This document shows, in pieces, positions 6,122 through 15,453 of a stretch of 31,485 nt of DNA. The translations under genes were made by a program, and so were the position numbers. Below the pieces are notes generated by a model, which was not told where the DNA came from, did not search any database, and worked only from the letters and a program-made list of their open reading frames with translations. This DNA comes from Rhizobium sp. GTDB lineage: Bacteria > Pseudomonadota > Alphaproteobacteria > Rhizobiales > Rhizobiaceae. The first letter of the stretch is position 1. Every line of letters starts with the position of its first letter. The stretch lies in NCBI GenBank assembly GCA_003527225.1, contig DPXQ01000099.1:4109-35593 (forward strand). The letters run 5' to 3'.

Positions 6122-6286
6122 TCAGGCGACGACGATGATCCCGGTGAACAAGGCGATGATCAGCAACACCAGCACAACGAAGATCAGAATACGGGCGATG
6201 CCCGCAGATACGCCGGCCACCCCCCGAAAGCCGAGAAGACTCGCAACGGCGGCAATGACAAGCAAGATCAGGATCCACTGCAACAT
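6122..6286 (-). CDS. DUF1328 small membrane protein, copy 2
   Basis: 54 aa, the same length as copy 1, with the same layout: [20 protein letters not shown], then [14 protein letters not shown], then [19 protein letters not shown]. The central G-V-A-G-x-S-A-G-I-A motif matches copy 1 ([10 protein letters not shown]). Two ATGs are possible, at 6292 and 6286. The GGGAG at 6294-6298 lies immediately before the first but six bases before the second, so 6286 is chosen. It is probably driven by the EcfG-like promoter at 6316-6340. The basic C-terminal tail of copy 1 (FRRA) is absent. Function is unknown; by analogy it is an inner-membrane stress protein. Confidence 0.85.
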   Translation of the reverse strand: MLQWILILLVIAAVASLLGFRGVAGVSAGIARILIFVVLVLLIIALFTGIIVVA

Positions 6287-6315
6287 GTTCATCTCCCTCG
6301 ATTCACTCGTTCACT

Positions 6316-6340
6316 AACCTCCGGCGGCGCGTTTTGTTCC
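6316..6340 (-). promoter_or_regulatory. Near-consensus EcfG promoter of DUF1328 gene 2
   Basis: On the minus strand GGAAC (plus 6336-6340), 16-nt spacer, GGTT (plus 6316-6319). Only the first base of the -10 element departs from CGTT, and this is the less conserved position. It lies 30 nt upstream of the start at 6286, the same distance as in copy 1. Confidence 0.65.
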
Positions 6341-6464
6341 CGAACCCGGCGATGCCGGTATGTAGCAAATCACGGCGTCCGGCACGGTGTACCGAAACGC
6401 GCTGCGGCGGCCTTTCGAACCCGGGAATTCTTCGCTATTCGGTGGGGCGCGTCAATCCTTCGGG

Positions 6465-6493
6465 TTGGCGTGTTGAAAGGCTTTGCATAAGAT
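6465..6493 (+). promoter_or_regulatory. Candidate sigma70-type promoter of pntA
   Basis: TTGGCG (6465-6470), 17-nt spacer, TAAGAT (6488-6493): four of six matches at each hexamer with ideal spacing. It implies a leader of about 85 nt before the TTG start at 6584. Between 6341 and 6464 I see nothing else of note. Confidence 0.4.
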
Positions 6494-6583
6494 CTGATTG
6501 GGCTGGACATGCCGGCTCGGTTCTGATCGTGTCTCAGCAGGGAATTTCAGCACCGGGGTTACTGACTTTAACGGGAGATTGGC

Positions 6584-8155
6584 TTGAAAATCGGTTCGCC
6601 AAGGGAAATAGTCGAGGGGGAAGCGCGGGTCGCGATGACCCCGGACAGTGCCATCCAGCTGCAGAAACTGGGCTATGAATGCGTGATCGAGACAGGGGCG
6701 GGTGTTGCCGCCGGGTTCTCGGACGATGCCTACCGGGCAGCGGGTGTGGAAGTGGTCAAAACAGCTGCCGCGCTCTACAAGGCAGCGGATGTGATCGCGA
6801 AGGTTCGTCCGCCGGTCGACGCGGAGGCAAAGCGTCTGTCCAAGGACAAGACGCTGATCTCCTTCTTCTATCCCGCACAGAACAAGGAACTGCTCGAGCT
6901 TTGCCAGAAGCAGGGCGCCAACGTCATTGCCATGGACATGGTCCCGCGTATCAGCCGAGCCCAGAAGATGGACGCGCTCTCCTCGATGGCAAACATCGCC
7001 GGCTATCGCGCCGTGATCGAGGCCGGCAACAATTTCGGCCGCTTCTTCACCGGCCAGGTGACGGCCGCCGGCAAGGTTCCCCCCGCCAAGGTTCTGGTCA
7101 TCGGCGCCGGCGTCGCGGGCTTGGCCGCAATCGGCACGGCGACCTCGCTCGGCGCGATCACCTACGCCTTCGACGTCCGCCCCGAAGTGGCCGAGCAGAT
7201 CGAGTCCATGGGCGCGCAATTCGTCTATCTCGAATTCGAAGCGACCCAGGATGGCGCGGCGACCGGCGGTTACGCCGCTCCGTCTTCGCCGGAGTTCCGT
7301 GAGAAGCAGTTGGCGAAGTTCCGCGAACTGGCGCCCGAGATCGACATCGTCATCACCACGGCGCTGATCCCGGGCCGCGACGCACCGAAGCTGTGGCTGG
7401 CCGACATGGTGGCCGCAATGAAGCCCGGCTCTGTCGTGATCGACCTTGCGGCCGAACGCGGCGGCAACTGCGACCTGACCGTTCCCGACCAGAAGATCGT
7501 CTCGGAGAACGGCGTCACCATCATTGGCTACACCGACTTTCCGAGCCGGATGGCGGCCCAGGCCTCGACGCTCTATTCGACCAATATCCGCCATATGATG
7601 ACCGATCTGACGCCGGCCAAGGACGGCACAATCGTTCACAACATGGAAGACGACGTGATCCGCGGCGCGACCGTCACCCATCAGGGCGAGATCACCTTCC
7701 CGCCACCGCCGCCGAAGATCAAGGCGATCGCCGCGGCCAAGCCGAAGGAAAAGCCGAAGGAAGTGACGCCCGAAGAAAAAAGGGCAAACGAGGTCGCCGC
7801 CTTCAAGGCGCAAACCCGCAACCAGGTCGGCCTGCTGGCGATAGCGACAGTCCTCTTGCTCGTGGTCGGTGCCTACGCGCCGGCAAGCTTCATGGGCCAC
7901 TTCATCGTCTTCGTGCTTGCCTGCTTCATCGGCTTTTCGGTGATCTGGAATGTCAGCCATTCGCTGCACACGCCGCTGATGGCCGTGACGAACGCCATTT
8001 CCGGCATCGTCATTCTCGGCGCGCTGCTGCAGGTCGGTTCCGGCAACTGGCTGGTCGTTATCCTCGCCTCGCTCTCGGTGCTGATCGCCACGATCAACAT
8101 CGTCGGGGGTTTCCTTGTCACCCGGCGCATGCTCGCCATGTTCCAGAAGTCTTGA
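6584..8155 (+). CDS. pntA: NAD(P) transhydrogenase alpha subunit (undivided PntA)
   Basis: 523 aa. Couples hydride transfer between NADH and NADP+ to proton movement across the inner membrane, usually supplying NADPH. Residues 1-380 form the NAD-binding domain I, with the family signature [27 protein letters not shown] and Rossmann motif [14 protein letters not shown] proline- and lysine-rich linker (about 383-405) leads to four membrane helices (about 418-515). The protein is the single-chain E. coli type rather than the split PntAA/PntAB form found in many alphaproteobacteria. The start is TTG at 6584: GGGAG lies six bases upstream and the product begins MKIGSPRE, matching the family. pntB follows after 13 nt. 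Confidence 0.95.
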   Translation: MKIGSPREIVEGEARVAMTPDSAIQLQKLGYECVIETGAGVAAGFSDDAYRAAGVEVVKTAAALYKAADVIAKVRPPVDAEAKRLSKDKTLISFFYPAQNKELLELCQKQGANVIAMDMVPRISRAQKMDALSSMANIAGYRAVIEAGNNFGRFFTGQVTAAGKVPPAKVLVIGAGVAGLAAIGTATSLGAITYAFDVRPEVAEQIESMGAQFVYLEFEATQDGAATGGYAAPSSPEFREKQLAKFRELAPEIDIVITTALIPGRDAPKLWLADMVAAMKPGSVVIDLAAERGGNCDLTVPDQKIVSENGVTIIGYTDFPSRMAAQASTLYSTNIRHMMTDLTPAKDGTIVHNMEDDVIRGATVTHQGEITFPPPPPKIKAIAAAKPKEKPKEVTPEEKRANEVAAFKAQTRNQVGLLAIATVLLLVVGAYAPASFMGHFIVFVLACFIGFSVIWNVSHSLHTPLMAVTNAISGIVILGALLQVGSGNWLVVILASLSVLIATINIVGGFLVTRRMLAMFQKS

Positions 8156-8168
8156 GGGGGATAGGGTC

Positions 8169-9608
8169 ATGACGATCGGTATCGTTTCTGCCGCCTATAT
8201 CGCTGCGGCTGTACTTTTCATCCTCTCGCTCGGCGGCCTGTCCGGCCAGGAAAGCGCCAAGCGCGCCGTCTGGTACGGCATCGTCGGCATGGGACTTGCC
8301 GTCGTTGCCACGGTCTTCGGACCGGGTGTCGGCAACTGGTTCATCATCCTGCTGATGATCGCCGGCGGCTCAGTGCTCGGATATTATGTCGCCTCGCGCG
8401 TGCAGATGACCGAGATGCCGCAGTTGGTCGCGGCGCTACATAGCTTCGTCGGCCTTGCCGCCGTGTTCATTGGTTTCAATGCGGAACTGGAGCTTGGGAC
8501 CGTTCTGGCGCTCAAAGCGGCAGGCGGCGATCTCACGACGCTTGCCGGCTTTGCCGAGAAGCTCGCCCACAAGGATGCGGTGGAGATCGCCATCCTCAAG
8601 GTCGAGGTCTTCCTCGGCGTATTCATCGGCGCGGTTACCTTCACCGGTTCCGTCATCGCCTTCGGCAAGCTTGCCGGCAAGGTGGATGGCAAGGCGAAGA
8701 AACTGCCCGGCGGGCATATGCTCAATGCCGGTGCGGCAATCGCCTCGCTTGTCTTGCTCATCATGTTCTTCAACGGCGCCGGCATCTGGACGCTCGTCCT
8801 GATGACGGCTCTCGCCTTCTTCATCGGCTATCACCTGATCATGGGCATCGGTGGCGCCGACATGCCGGTCGTGGTTTCCATGCTCAACAGCTATTCCGGC
8901 TGGGCGGCGGCGGCGATCGGCTTCACGCTCGGCAACGATCTCCTGATCGTCACCGGTGCGCTGGTCGGCTCGTCGGGCGCGATCCTCTCCTACATTATGT
9001 GCAAGGCGATGAACCGGTCCTTCATTTCGGTCATCCTCGGCGGCTTCGGCGGCACGACGGGCCCGGCGATGGAGATTTCCGGCGAGCAGGTTTCGATCGA
9101 CGCGGACGGTGTCGCCGCCGCCTTGAACGATGCCGACAGCGTCATTATCGTTCCGGGCTACGGCATGGCGGTCGCGCAGGCGCAGCAGGCAGTCAGCGAA
9201 CTGACGCGCAAGCTGCGCGCGGCAGGCAAGGAAGTGCGCTTTGCGATCCACCCGGTCGCGGGCCGTCTGCCAGGCCACATGAACGTGCTGCTGGCGGAGG
9301 CGAAGGTTCCCTACGACATCGTTCTGGAAATGGACGAGATCAACGAGGACTTCCCGAATACCGACGTCGCAATCGTCATCGGCTCCAACGACATCGTCAA
9401 CCCGGCGGCCCAGGAAGATCCGAACAGCCCGATCGCCGGCATGCCGGTGCTGGAAGTGTGGAAGGCAAAGCAGGTCTTCGTCTCGAAACGCGGCCAGGGG
9501 ACGGGTTATTCCGGCATCGAGAACCCGCTGTTCTACAAGGAGAACACGCGCATGTTCTACGGCGATGCCAAGAAATCGGTCAGCGATTTGCTCCCGATGA
9601 TCAAGTAA
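8169..9608 (+). CDS. pntB: NAD(P) transhydrogenase beta subunit PntB
   Basis: 479 aa. Residues about 1-290 carry the membrane domain II with many hydrophobic helices, including [19 protein letters not shown] and [20 protein letters not shown]. Residues about 300-479 form the NADP(H)-binding domain III, with [15 protein letters not shown] and [20 protein letters not shown], both diagnostic. It pairs with PntA to form the proton-translocating complex. The ATG at 8169 is chosen, with GAGGGGG about 10 nt upstream; a longer frame from 8115 overlaps pntA and is unsupported. A strong terminator follows. Confidence 0.96.
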   Translation: MTIGIVSAAYIAAAVLFILSLGGLSGQESAKRAVWYGIVGMGLAVVATVFGPGVGNWFIILLMIAGGSVLGYYVASRVQMTEMPQLVAALHSFVGLAAVFIGFNAELELGTVLALKAAGGDLTTLAGFAEKLAHKDAVEIAILKVEVFLGVFIGAVTFTGSVIAFGKLAGKVDGKAKKLPGGHMLNAGAAIASLVLLIMFFNGAGIWTLVLMTALAFFIGYHLIMGIGGADMPVVVSMLNSYSGWAAAAIGFTLGNDLLIVTGALVGSSGAILSYIMCKAMNRSFISVILGGFGGTTGPAMEISGEQVSIDADGVAAALNDADSVIIVPGYGMAVAQAQQAVSELTRKLRAAGKEVRFAIHPVAGRLPGHMNVLLAEAKVPYDIVLEMDEINEDFPNTDVAIVIGSNDIVNPAAQEDPNSPIAGMPVLEVWKAKQVFVSKRGQGTGYSGIENPLFYKENTRMFYGDAKKSVSDLLPMIK

Positions 9609-9634
9609 GCTGCAGGTTTCATAAGATACAAAAA

Positions 9635-9668
9635 GGCCGGAGCAGGGTTTCCTTGCTCCGGCCTATTT
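9635..9668. terminator. Bidirectional intrinsic terminator between pntB and uxaA
   Basis: Perfect 10-bp inverted repeat GGCCGGAGCA (9635-9644) and TGCTCCGGCC (9654-9663), 9-nt loop. A runs at 9629-9634 serve the minus strand and a T-rich TATTTCATTT serves the plus strand. It probably ends both pntAB and the convergent uronate operon. Confidence 0.85.
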
Positions 9669-9717
9669 CATTTGGACGTCCCGCTCTCCCGGTTTGGAGA
9701 GAGGAGGGTCCAGTGCC

Positions 9718-11250
9718 TCACATTACTGCACCGATCTGCCATGGCACGAACTCGTTGTCGCCGAGACCACAGAGCTCCGACTTGGTTTGTTGTCCCGACG
9801 CGGCAGCGAGCACCTGGTCCAGGATCTCACGGCCCTTGGCTTCTAGCGATACGCCGGCGGTGACGATATCGCCGCAATTGATGTCCATGTCGTCGCGCAT
9901 CTCGTCATAGAGGCGGCTGCTGGTAGACAGCTTGACGGTCGGGGCCGGCTTGGAGCCGAACGCGGAGCCGCGCCCGGTGGTGAAGGCGACCAGTTGCGCT
10001 CCGCCGGCGATCTGCCCCGTCGCGGAAACCGGATCGTAGCCGGGTGTATCCATGAAGACGAAGCCGGATCCCTTGATCTTCTCCGCATACATCAGCACTT
10101 CGTTGAGGGGTGTGCTGCCTGCCTTGGCCGCCGCACCGAGCGACTTCTCAAGGATTGTCGTCAACCCGCCGAGCTTGTTGCCAGGGCTCGGATTGTTGTC
10201 CATGGAGCCGTCGTTGATGCGCGTGTAGTTTTCCCACCAGTTGATCCGCTCGATCAGCTTCTCCGCAACCTCGGCCGAAGCGGCCCGGCGCAGCAGGAGC
10301 TGCTCGGCACCGTAGATCTCCGGCGTTTCCGACAGGATGACGGTTCCGCCCATGCCGACCAGCAGGTCGCTGGCGACACCCAGCGCCGGATTGGCGGTGA
10401 TGCCGGAAAAGCCATCAGACCCACCGCATTGAAGTGCGAGCTTCAGCTCTGAGGCGGGGATCGGCTCGCGTTTGACGGCATTCACGATCGGAAGCACCTC
10501 GCGAATATGCTCGACAATCTTTCGGATGGTCGAGGCGGTCCCGCCTGTCTCCTGAATGGTCAGCGAGAAGAAACGGCTATCGTCGTGGCCGCCATAGAGC
10601 GATTTCATGCGGGAAATCTGCATGGTTTCGCAGCCGAGGCCGACGAAAATGGCGGCGCCGACATTCGGATGTGTGGCATAGCCCCAGAGTACGCGCTGGA
10701 GGTTGTCGAAGCCTGGCCCGCCTATCGTGATCGCGCAGCCGGTGCCGTGGGCAAAGGCCGCGACGCCGTCGACATTCGGGTATTGGTCGAGGATGCCGGA
10801 CCGGTTGATCTCGTCGGCTGCCCTGCGGATCACGGTGGCGGAACAGTTGACCGTCGCGCAGATGGCGATGAAGTTGCGCGTGGCGGCCTGTCCGTTGGCG
10901 CGCTTGTAGCCCATGAAATGGGCCGGCTCGATGACCGGGATCGCGGCCTTCGCCTTGTCGAGATCGGCGCCGATCTGGTAGTCGCGGTCATGCTCGCCGA
11001 AGGCGCAATTGTGGGTGTGAACGTGCTCGCCCGGTGCGATCGGCTGCTTTGCAAAGCCGATGATCTGTCCGAACTTGTAGATGTTCTCGCCCTCGGCGAT
11101 GGCCACGCGGGCGATCTTGTGACCGCGGGCGACCGGCTTGGTCAGCGGTTCGCCGAAGCCGAGGGGTGCGCTTCCGGCGGCAACCGGATCGGTCAGGATT
11201 GCAACATTGTCGTCATTGTGAAGCAGAAGGATGCCAGCTGTATCAGCCAT
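9718..11250 (-). CDS. uxaA: altronate dehydratase (UxaA/GarD family)
   Basis: 510 aa. Dehydrates D-altronate to 2-keto-3-deoxygluconate (KDG) in galacturonate breakdown. Residues about 8-85 form the N-terminal SAF domain; the rest is the catalytic domain with ATRNFIAICATVNCSATV, GCETMQ, LQCGGSDGFSGITANPALG and NNPSPGNKLGGLTT, all typical of full-length UxaA. It is the last gene of the ten-gene operon. The ATG at 11250 lies within the 3' end of uxuA (8-bp overlap). The ribosome-binding site is weak, so translation is probably coupled to uxuA. A relative acting on galactarate (GarD) is less likely given the neighbours. Confidence 0.92.
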   Translation of the reverse strand: MADTAGILLLHNDDNVAILTDPVAAGSAPLGFGEPLTKPVARGHKIARVAIAEGENIYKFGQIIGFAKQPIAPGEHVHTHNCAFGEHDRDYQIGADLDKAKAAIPVIEPAHFMGYKRANGQAATRNFIAICATVNCSATVIRRAADEINRSGILDQYPNVDGVAAFAHGTGCAITIGGPGFDNLQRVLWGYATHPNVGAAIFVGLGCETMQISRMKSLYGGHDDSRFFSLTIQETGGTASTIRKIVEHIREVLPIVNAVKREPIPASELKLALQCGGSDGFSGITANPALGVASDLLVGMGGTVILSETPEIYGAEQLLLRRAASAEVAEKLIERINWWENYTRINDGSMDNNPSPGNKLGGLTTILEKSLGAAAKAGSTPLNEVLMYAEKIKGSGFVFMDTPGYDPVSATGQIAGGAQLVAFTTGRGSAFGSKPAPTVKLSTSSRLYDEMRDDMDINCGDIVTAGVSLEAKGREILDQVLAAASGQQTKSELCGLGDNEFVPWQIGAVM

Positions 11251-12439
11251 AGGATATACTCGTGTGGTCAAGGGTTTTGATGATGCCGCGAAGCTCGGCC
11301 AGACCACGCATGCGGCCGATCAGCGGATAGCCGGGGTGGGTGCCCCGGCCTATATCGTCCAGGAGTTCATGTCCATGGTCCGGGCGAAACGGGATCGCGA
11401 CATCCGCGCGATTTTCTTGCTTGCGGCGACGCTCTTCGGCGATCAATGCTGCAACCACTGCGACCATGTCGGTATCACCGCCGAGATGGGCTGCTTCCTG
11501 AAAGGAGCCATCCGGCTCCTTCGAGACATTGCGCAGATGGGCGAAGTGGATGCGCGGAGCGAAGCGCCGGGCCATTGCCGGCACGTCGTTGGCCGGATTT
11601 GCGCCAAGCGAGCCTGCGCAGAGCGTCAGGCCATTGGCCATGCTGTCCTGCTGGGCCAGGATCCATTCGATGTCGTCGCCATTGGAGACGATGCGCGAAA
11701 GGCCCAGGATATTGCGCGGCGGATCGTCCGGATGGACGCAAAGGCGCATGCCGAACTCCTCGGCCTCAGGGATCACCTCGGCGAGGAAACGGGCGTAGTT
11801 GGCCCGCAATTCGTCTCGCCCGATGCCTTCATATTGCGCAAGCTTCGCTCTCAATCCCTCGATGTCGTAACGATCGAAAGCGCCGGGAAGTCCGGCCATG
11901 ATGGAATTGAGCAGGTTCTGGCGCAGCCCCTCGCTTGAGGTGTCGAACCATTCCTTGGCGGCCTGCCTGACCTCTTCGGTATAGTCGGCTTCCGCGCCTT
12001 CGCGCTCCAGCATGAAGATCTCGAATGCCGCCATGTGCGGCTGGGAGAACCGCAAGGCCGAGCCCCCACGCGCAACTGGGGCGTCAAGTTGCGTGCGGGT
12101 CCAGTCGAGCAACGGCATGAAATTGTAGCAGACCGTCGTGATGCCACAGGCGGCGAGATTGCGAAGCGACTGGCGGTAATTGGCAAACAGCCGCTCCAGA
12201 TCGCCTTCGCCGCGCTTGATGTCCTCGTGGACCGGCAGGCTCTCGACGACGTTCCAGTATAGTCCGAGAGCCGGATCTGCCTTGATTTCGTCCTGACGGT
12301 CGCGGATCACGTCTTCCGGCCAAACCTCGCCATAGGGTATTTCGTGCAGTGCGGTCACAATCCCGGTCGCCCCGGTCTGGGCGATCTCGGGCAAGGTAAT
12401 CGCGTCGAAGGGGCCATACCAACGCCAGCTTTCGATCAT
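11243..12439 (-). CDS. uxuA: mannonate dehydratase
   Basis: 398 aa, close to E. coli UxuA (394). Converts D-mannonate to KDG in the glucuronate branch. Recognised by the N-terminus MIESWRWYGPFDAITLPEIAQTGATGIV, by CYNFMPLLDWTRT, by CVHPDDPP and by the C-terminal FRPDHGHELLDD and GYPLIGR, which include the metal-binding Asp/His residues. Its ATG overlaps the stop of uxuB (12436-12439), and its own stop overlaps uxaA by 8 bp. Confidence 0.95.
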   Translation of the reverse strand: MIESWRWYGPFDAITLPEIAQTGATGIVTALHEIPYGEVWPEDVIRDRQDEIKADPALGLYWNVVESLPVHEDIKRGEGDLERLFANYRQSLRNLAACGITTVCYNFMPLLDWTRTQLDAPVARGGSALRFSQPHMAAFEIFMLEREGAEADYTEEVRQAAKEWFDTSSEGLRQNLLNSIMAGLPGAFDRYDIEGLRAKLAQYEGIGRDELRANYARFLAEVIPEAEEFGMRLCVHPDDPPRNILGLSRIVSNGDDIEWILAQQDSMANGLTLCAGSLGANPANDVPAMARRFAPRIHFAHLRNVSKEPDGSFQEAAHLGGDTDMVAVVAALIAEERRRKQENRADVAIPFRPDHGHELLDDIGRGTHPGYPLIGRMRGLAELRGIIKTLDHTSISYG

Positions 12440-13899
12440 TCGCCGGTCTCCTCCACCATGCGCTTCGCGCCCTTGTCCACCAATCCCGCATAGGCAGCAA
12501 TGAGAGCTGACCGGAATTGTTCGTTTTCCGCGAGCGCCGCGGGAAAAACCTCGCGGACCGAAAGGAGCGCTGCAACTCTTTCCCGATCCGTCGCGGCGCC
12601 ATCGCTCAAGGTCTTCAACCGGGCGGCCAGGGGATCGCGAACATCGATGGTGCCGCCCCTCTCATCGACGCCGGCAACATAGCGCATCCAGGCGGCCACC
12701 GCGAGTGTCAGGCCCTTTATAGGGCGACCGGCCCGGAGGTTTTCGCCGAGGGTCGAGAGAATGCGTTGTGGCAGCTTTTGCGATCCATCCATGGCGATCT
12801 GCCATGTGCGGTGGCGGATGGCCGGGTTTGAATAGCGGTCGAACAGCGCGGCCGTGTAGGCAACGAGATCGACACCCTCCGGAGCCTTGAGCCCCGGAAC
12901 GATTTCGTTCTTCCATAGATGCTTGCAGAAACGCGCGAAATCGGGGTCCGCCACCGTGTCGCTGATCGTCTCGTAGCCGGCGAGATAGCCGAGATAGGCG
13001 AGGGCGGAATGTGTACCGTTCAGGCATCTGAGCTTCATGTGCTCGAAAGGCGTCACATCCTTGACCAGTTGAACACCGACGGCGGCGAGGTCGGGGCGCT
13101 CCCCGTCGACGAAGTGGTCCTCCACGACCCACTGCCGGAAAGGCTCGTGCATGACGGGCGAAAGATCGAGAACACCGGTCCGCCTCGAAAGCCGTTCGAT
13201 GTCTTCCGGCTTGGTGGCCGGCACGATCCGGTCGACCATGGTGGACGGGAAGGCGCCTTGCGTGGCGATCCAGTTGGCAAGGTCCGGATCGACCATTCCG
13301 GCAAACTCCGCCACGACGTCACGCACGACCTTGCCGTTTTCGGGAAGGTTGTCGCAGCATAGAACCGTGAACGGCCGATGGCCGGCATCGCGGCGCCGCT
13401 GAAGCGCCCGCACGAGATAGCCCACCGCCGACAAGGGCGCTTCCGGGTGTTTCAGGTCATGGACGATGTCCGGGTGGGCGCGGTTGAGGCGTCCGGTCGA
13501 TGGCTCGTGGCAATAGCCTTTTTCCGTCACGGTCAGGCTGACGATGCGGATCGCGGGATCGCTCATCGCGTCGAGCACCGCCTGAGGGTTTTCTCGTGCG
13601 ACGAGCACGTTGTTTATAACCGAGATCACGCGCGGCGTTTCCCCGTTGGGGCCGAGCTCGACGGCCGTATAGGCAAACTCCTGTGGGGCTAGGAGATCGC
13701 GCTGGTCGGGCCGCACCAAGCTGACGCCGACGATGCCCCAGTCGCCGCCGGACTTCTCCATCGCCTCGGAAATGTAGACCGCACCATGGGCACGGAAGAA
13801 TGCGCCCAGGCCCAGATGGACTATGCCGGGGCGGGCGCGCTCACCCGGCTTGCGGCGCAGGCGGGGAAGCTCAGCGGGCAAGCCAGCCTCCATCGACAT
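12436..13899 (-). CDS. uxuB: fructuronate reductase (mannitol dehydrogenase family)
   Basis: 487 aa long-chain polyol dehydrogenase. An N-terminal Rossmann domain begins at about residue 25 (GIVHLGLGAFFRAH). The C-terminal domain carries the family catalytic set K289, N294 and H297 (EHMKLRCLNGTHSALAYLGYLAG). By context it reduces D-fructuronate to D-mannonate with NADH. It is the only such reductase in the cluster although both uxuA and uxaA are present, so it may also reduce tagaturonate. The start is either 13899 or 13893; both overlap the kduD stop region. The 3' end overlaps uxuA by 4 bp. Confidence 0.9.
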   Translation of the reverse strand: MSMEAGLPAELPRLRRKPGERARPGIVHLGLGAFFRAHGAVYISEAMEKSGGDWGIVGVSLVRPDQRDLLAPQEFAYTAVELGPNGETPRVISVINNVLVARENPQAVLDAMSDPAIRIVSLTVTEKGYCHEPSTGRLNRAHPDIVHDLKHPEAPLSAVGYLVRALQRRRDAGHRPFTVLCCDNLPENGKVVRDVVAEFAGMVDPDLANWIATQGAFPSTMVDRIVPATKPEDIERLSRRTGVLDLSPVMHEPFRQWVVEDHFVDGERPDLAAVGVQLVKDVTPFEHMKLRCLNGTHSALAYLGYLAGYETISDTVADPDFARFCKHLWKNEIVPGLKAPEGVDLVAYTAALFDRYSNPAIRHRTWQIAMDGSQKLPQRILSTLGENLRAGRPIKGLTLAVAAWMRYVAGVDERGGTIDVRDPLAARLKTLSDGAATDRERVAALLSVREVFPAALAENEQFRSALIAAYAGLVDKGAKRMVEETGE

Positions 13900-14617
13900 T
13901 CAATACGGCGCCGTGGATGTATTTCGCGGCCGGCGAGGCGAGAAACACCGCCGTGCCACCAATATCTTCCGGTTCGCCCCATCTGCCTGCCGGGATACGG
14001 TCGAGGATTGCCCTGTTGCGCGTTTCATCGGCGCGCAGTGCTTCGGTATTGTTGGTGGCGATATAGCCGGGTGCGATCGCGTTGACGTTGATGCCCTTGG
14101 CTGCCCACTCGTTGGCGAGAAGCTTGGTCAGTCCGGCGACACCGCTTTTCGATGCCGTATAGGAGGCGACGCGGATGCCGCCCTGGAAGGACAGCATCGA
14201 GGCGATGTTGATGATCCGCCCCGTTCCGCCTCGCGCGAACACGGCTCTCGCAAATGCCTGGCTCAGGAAGAACACGGCCTTCAGGTTGACGTCCATCACC
14301 TCGTCCCAGTCGGCCTCGGTGAAATCGACCGCATCGGCGCGGCGGATGATGCCGGCATTGTTGACGAGAATGTCGATGGGGTCGGCCTTCTCGAAAACCG
14401 ATTGTCCTGCAAGAGGAACGGAAAGGTCAAGCTCAAGGCCCTCGGCCTTGCCGCCTGCCTTGCTGATCATTTCGAGCGTTTCGTCGACGGATGAACGGCC
14501 GGCGCAGACGACGCCCGCTCCCGCTTCGGCAAGCGACAGGGCGATCGCCTGGCCGATGCCGGTATTGGCGCCGGTGACGAGAGCGCGCGTTCCCGACAGC
14601 GAAAAGAGTGCGTTCAC
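13871..14617 (-). CDS. kduD: 2-dehydro-3-deoxy-D-gluconate 5-dehydrogenase (KduD, SDR family)
   Basis: 248 aa classical short-chain dehydrogenase. Cofactor motif TGANTGIG at residues 15-22, NNAG at 86-89, catalytic S140, Y153 and K157 (SYTASKSG). KduD reduces 2,5-diketo-3-deoxygluconate to KDG in unsaturated uronate catabolism. The assignment over other SDRs comes from GxIRRADAVDFTEADWDEVMDVNLK, which is KduD-like, and from overlap with kduI (14614-14617, ATGA). Its 3' end overlaps the start of uxuB. Confidence 0.92.
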   Translation of the reverse strand: MNALFSLSGTRALVTGANTGIGQAIALSLAEAGAGVVCAGRSSVDETLEMISKAGGKAEGLELDLSVPLAGQSVFEKADPIDILVNNAGIIRRADAVDFTEADWDEVMDVNLKAVFFLSQAFARAVFARGGTGRIINIASMLSFQGGIRVASYTASKSGVAGLTKLLANEWAAKGINVNAIAPGYIATNNTEALRADETRNRAILDRIPAGRWGEPEDIGGTAVFLASPAAKYIHGAVLNVDGGWLAR

Positions 14618-15435
14618 TTGAGCGTCTCCATCGAAACCATCTCGACGTCCCTGTAGTCGACATTGTCGCCGGCCATGGCCCAGATGAAGGTATAGGAGCC
14701 GGTACCCGCGCCACTGTGGATCGACCAGGGAGGCGAGATGGCGCCTTCCTCGTTTTTCAGCACCAGATGACGGGTTTCGTCCGGCTCGCCCATCATGTGA
14801 AAGACGCGCTGGTTCTCGGGCAGGTCGAAATAGAGATAGGCCTCCATGCGCCGGTCATGGACATGGGAGGGCATGGTGTTCCAGATCGACCCCCTGGCGA
14901 GCTTCGTCATGCCGACGACCAGCTGGCAGGACTTCATCACGTCGGGATGCACAAACTGGTAGATCGTCCGCTCGTTGCAGGTCTCCTGCGCGCCAAGCGT
15001 CATATTGGCGGCTTCATCGATCTTGATCAGGCGCGAGGGATAAGCGTGATGGGCGGGCGCCGAGAGAATGTAGAAGCGGCCTTCGCCGGAAAAGGTCACT
15101 GGTCCGGCGCCCATGCCGAGATAGAGCATGTCGCCCTTGGCCATCTCGTATTCGGCATCGGCACTCACCGTGCCGGGGCCGCCGATATTGACGACCACCA
15201 TCTCGCGACGGTCGAGGATCGAGGCGGTGCCACAGGGCTTCACCTCGTCCAGCGTCAGGCTCTTGCCACCGGGCACCGCGCCGCCGACGATCATCCGGTC
15301 GTAGTGGGTATATATGAGGGCAATCTCTCCGGAACGGAAGATGTTGCCGACATAGAAATTCTGCCGGAGCGCCCGGGTGTCGAAGGTCTTTGCCGTCTTC
15401 GGATCGATGGCGTGGCGGATTTCAACGCTGAGCAT
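14614..15435 (-). CDS. kduI: 5-dehydro-4-deoxy-D-glucuronate isomerase
   Basis: 273 aa (E. coli KduI is 278). Isomerises 5-keto-4-deoxyuronate to 2,5-diketo-3-deoxygluconate. The cupin metal site is intact: H191, H193, E198 (SHVHDRRMEAYLYF) and H240 (PPWSIHSGAG), at a constant offset of five from the known E. coli ligands H196/H198/E203/H245. The N-terminus EIRHAIDPKTAKTFDT is also typical. It sits between kdgF (18-nt gap) and kduD (4-bp overlap), in pathway order. Confidence 0.95.
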   Translation of the reverse strand: MLSVEIRHAIDPKTAKTFDTRALRQNFYVGNIFRSGEIALIYTHYDRMIVGGAVPGGKSLTLDEVKPCGTASILDRREMVVVNIGGPGTVSADAEYEMAKGDMLYLGMGAGPVTFSGEGRFYILSAPAHHAYPSRLIKIDEAANMTLGAQETCNERTIYQFVHPDVMKSCQLVVGMTKLARGSIWNTMPSHVHDRRMEAYLYFDLPENQRVFHMMGEPDETRHLVLKNEEGAISPPWSIHSGAGTGSYTFIWAMAGDNVDYRDVEMVSMETLK

Positions 15436-15453
15436 GGCTCACTCCTGTGCAGT

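Noticed and set aside
6452..8170. 572-aa open frame on the minus strand opposite pntA
   Set aside because: It is the GC-rich antisense shadow of pntA: low-complexity H/D/R/G-rich composition, no domain, no ribosome-binding site.
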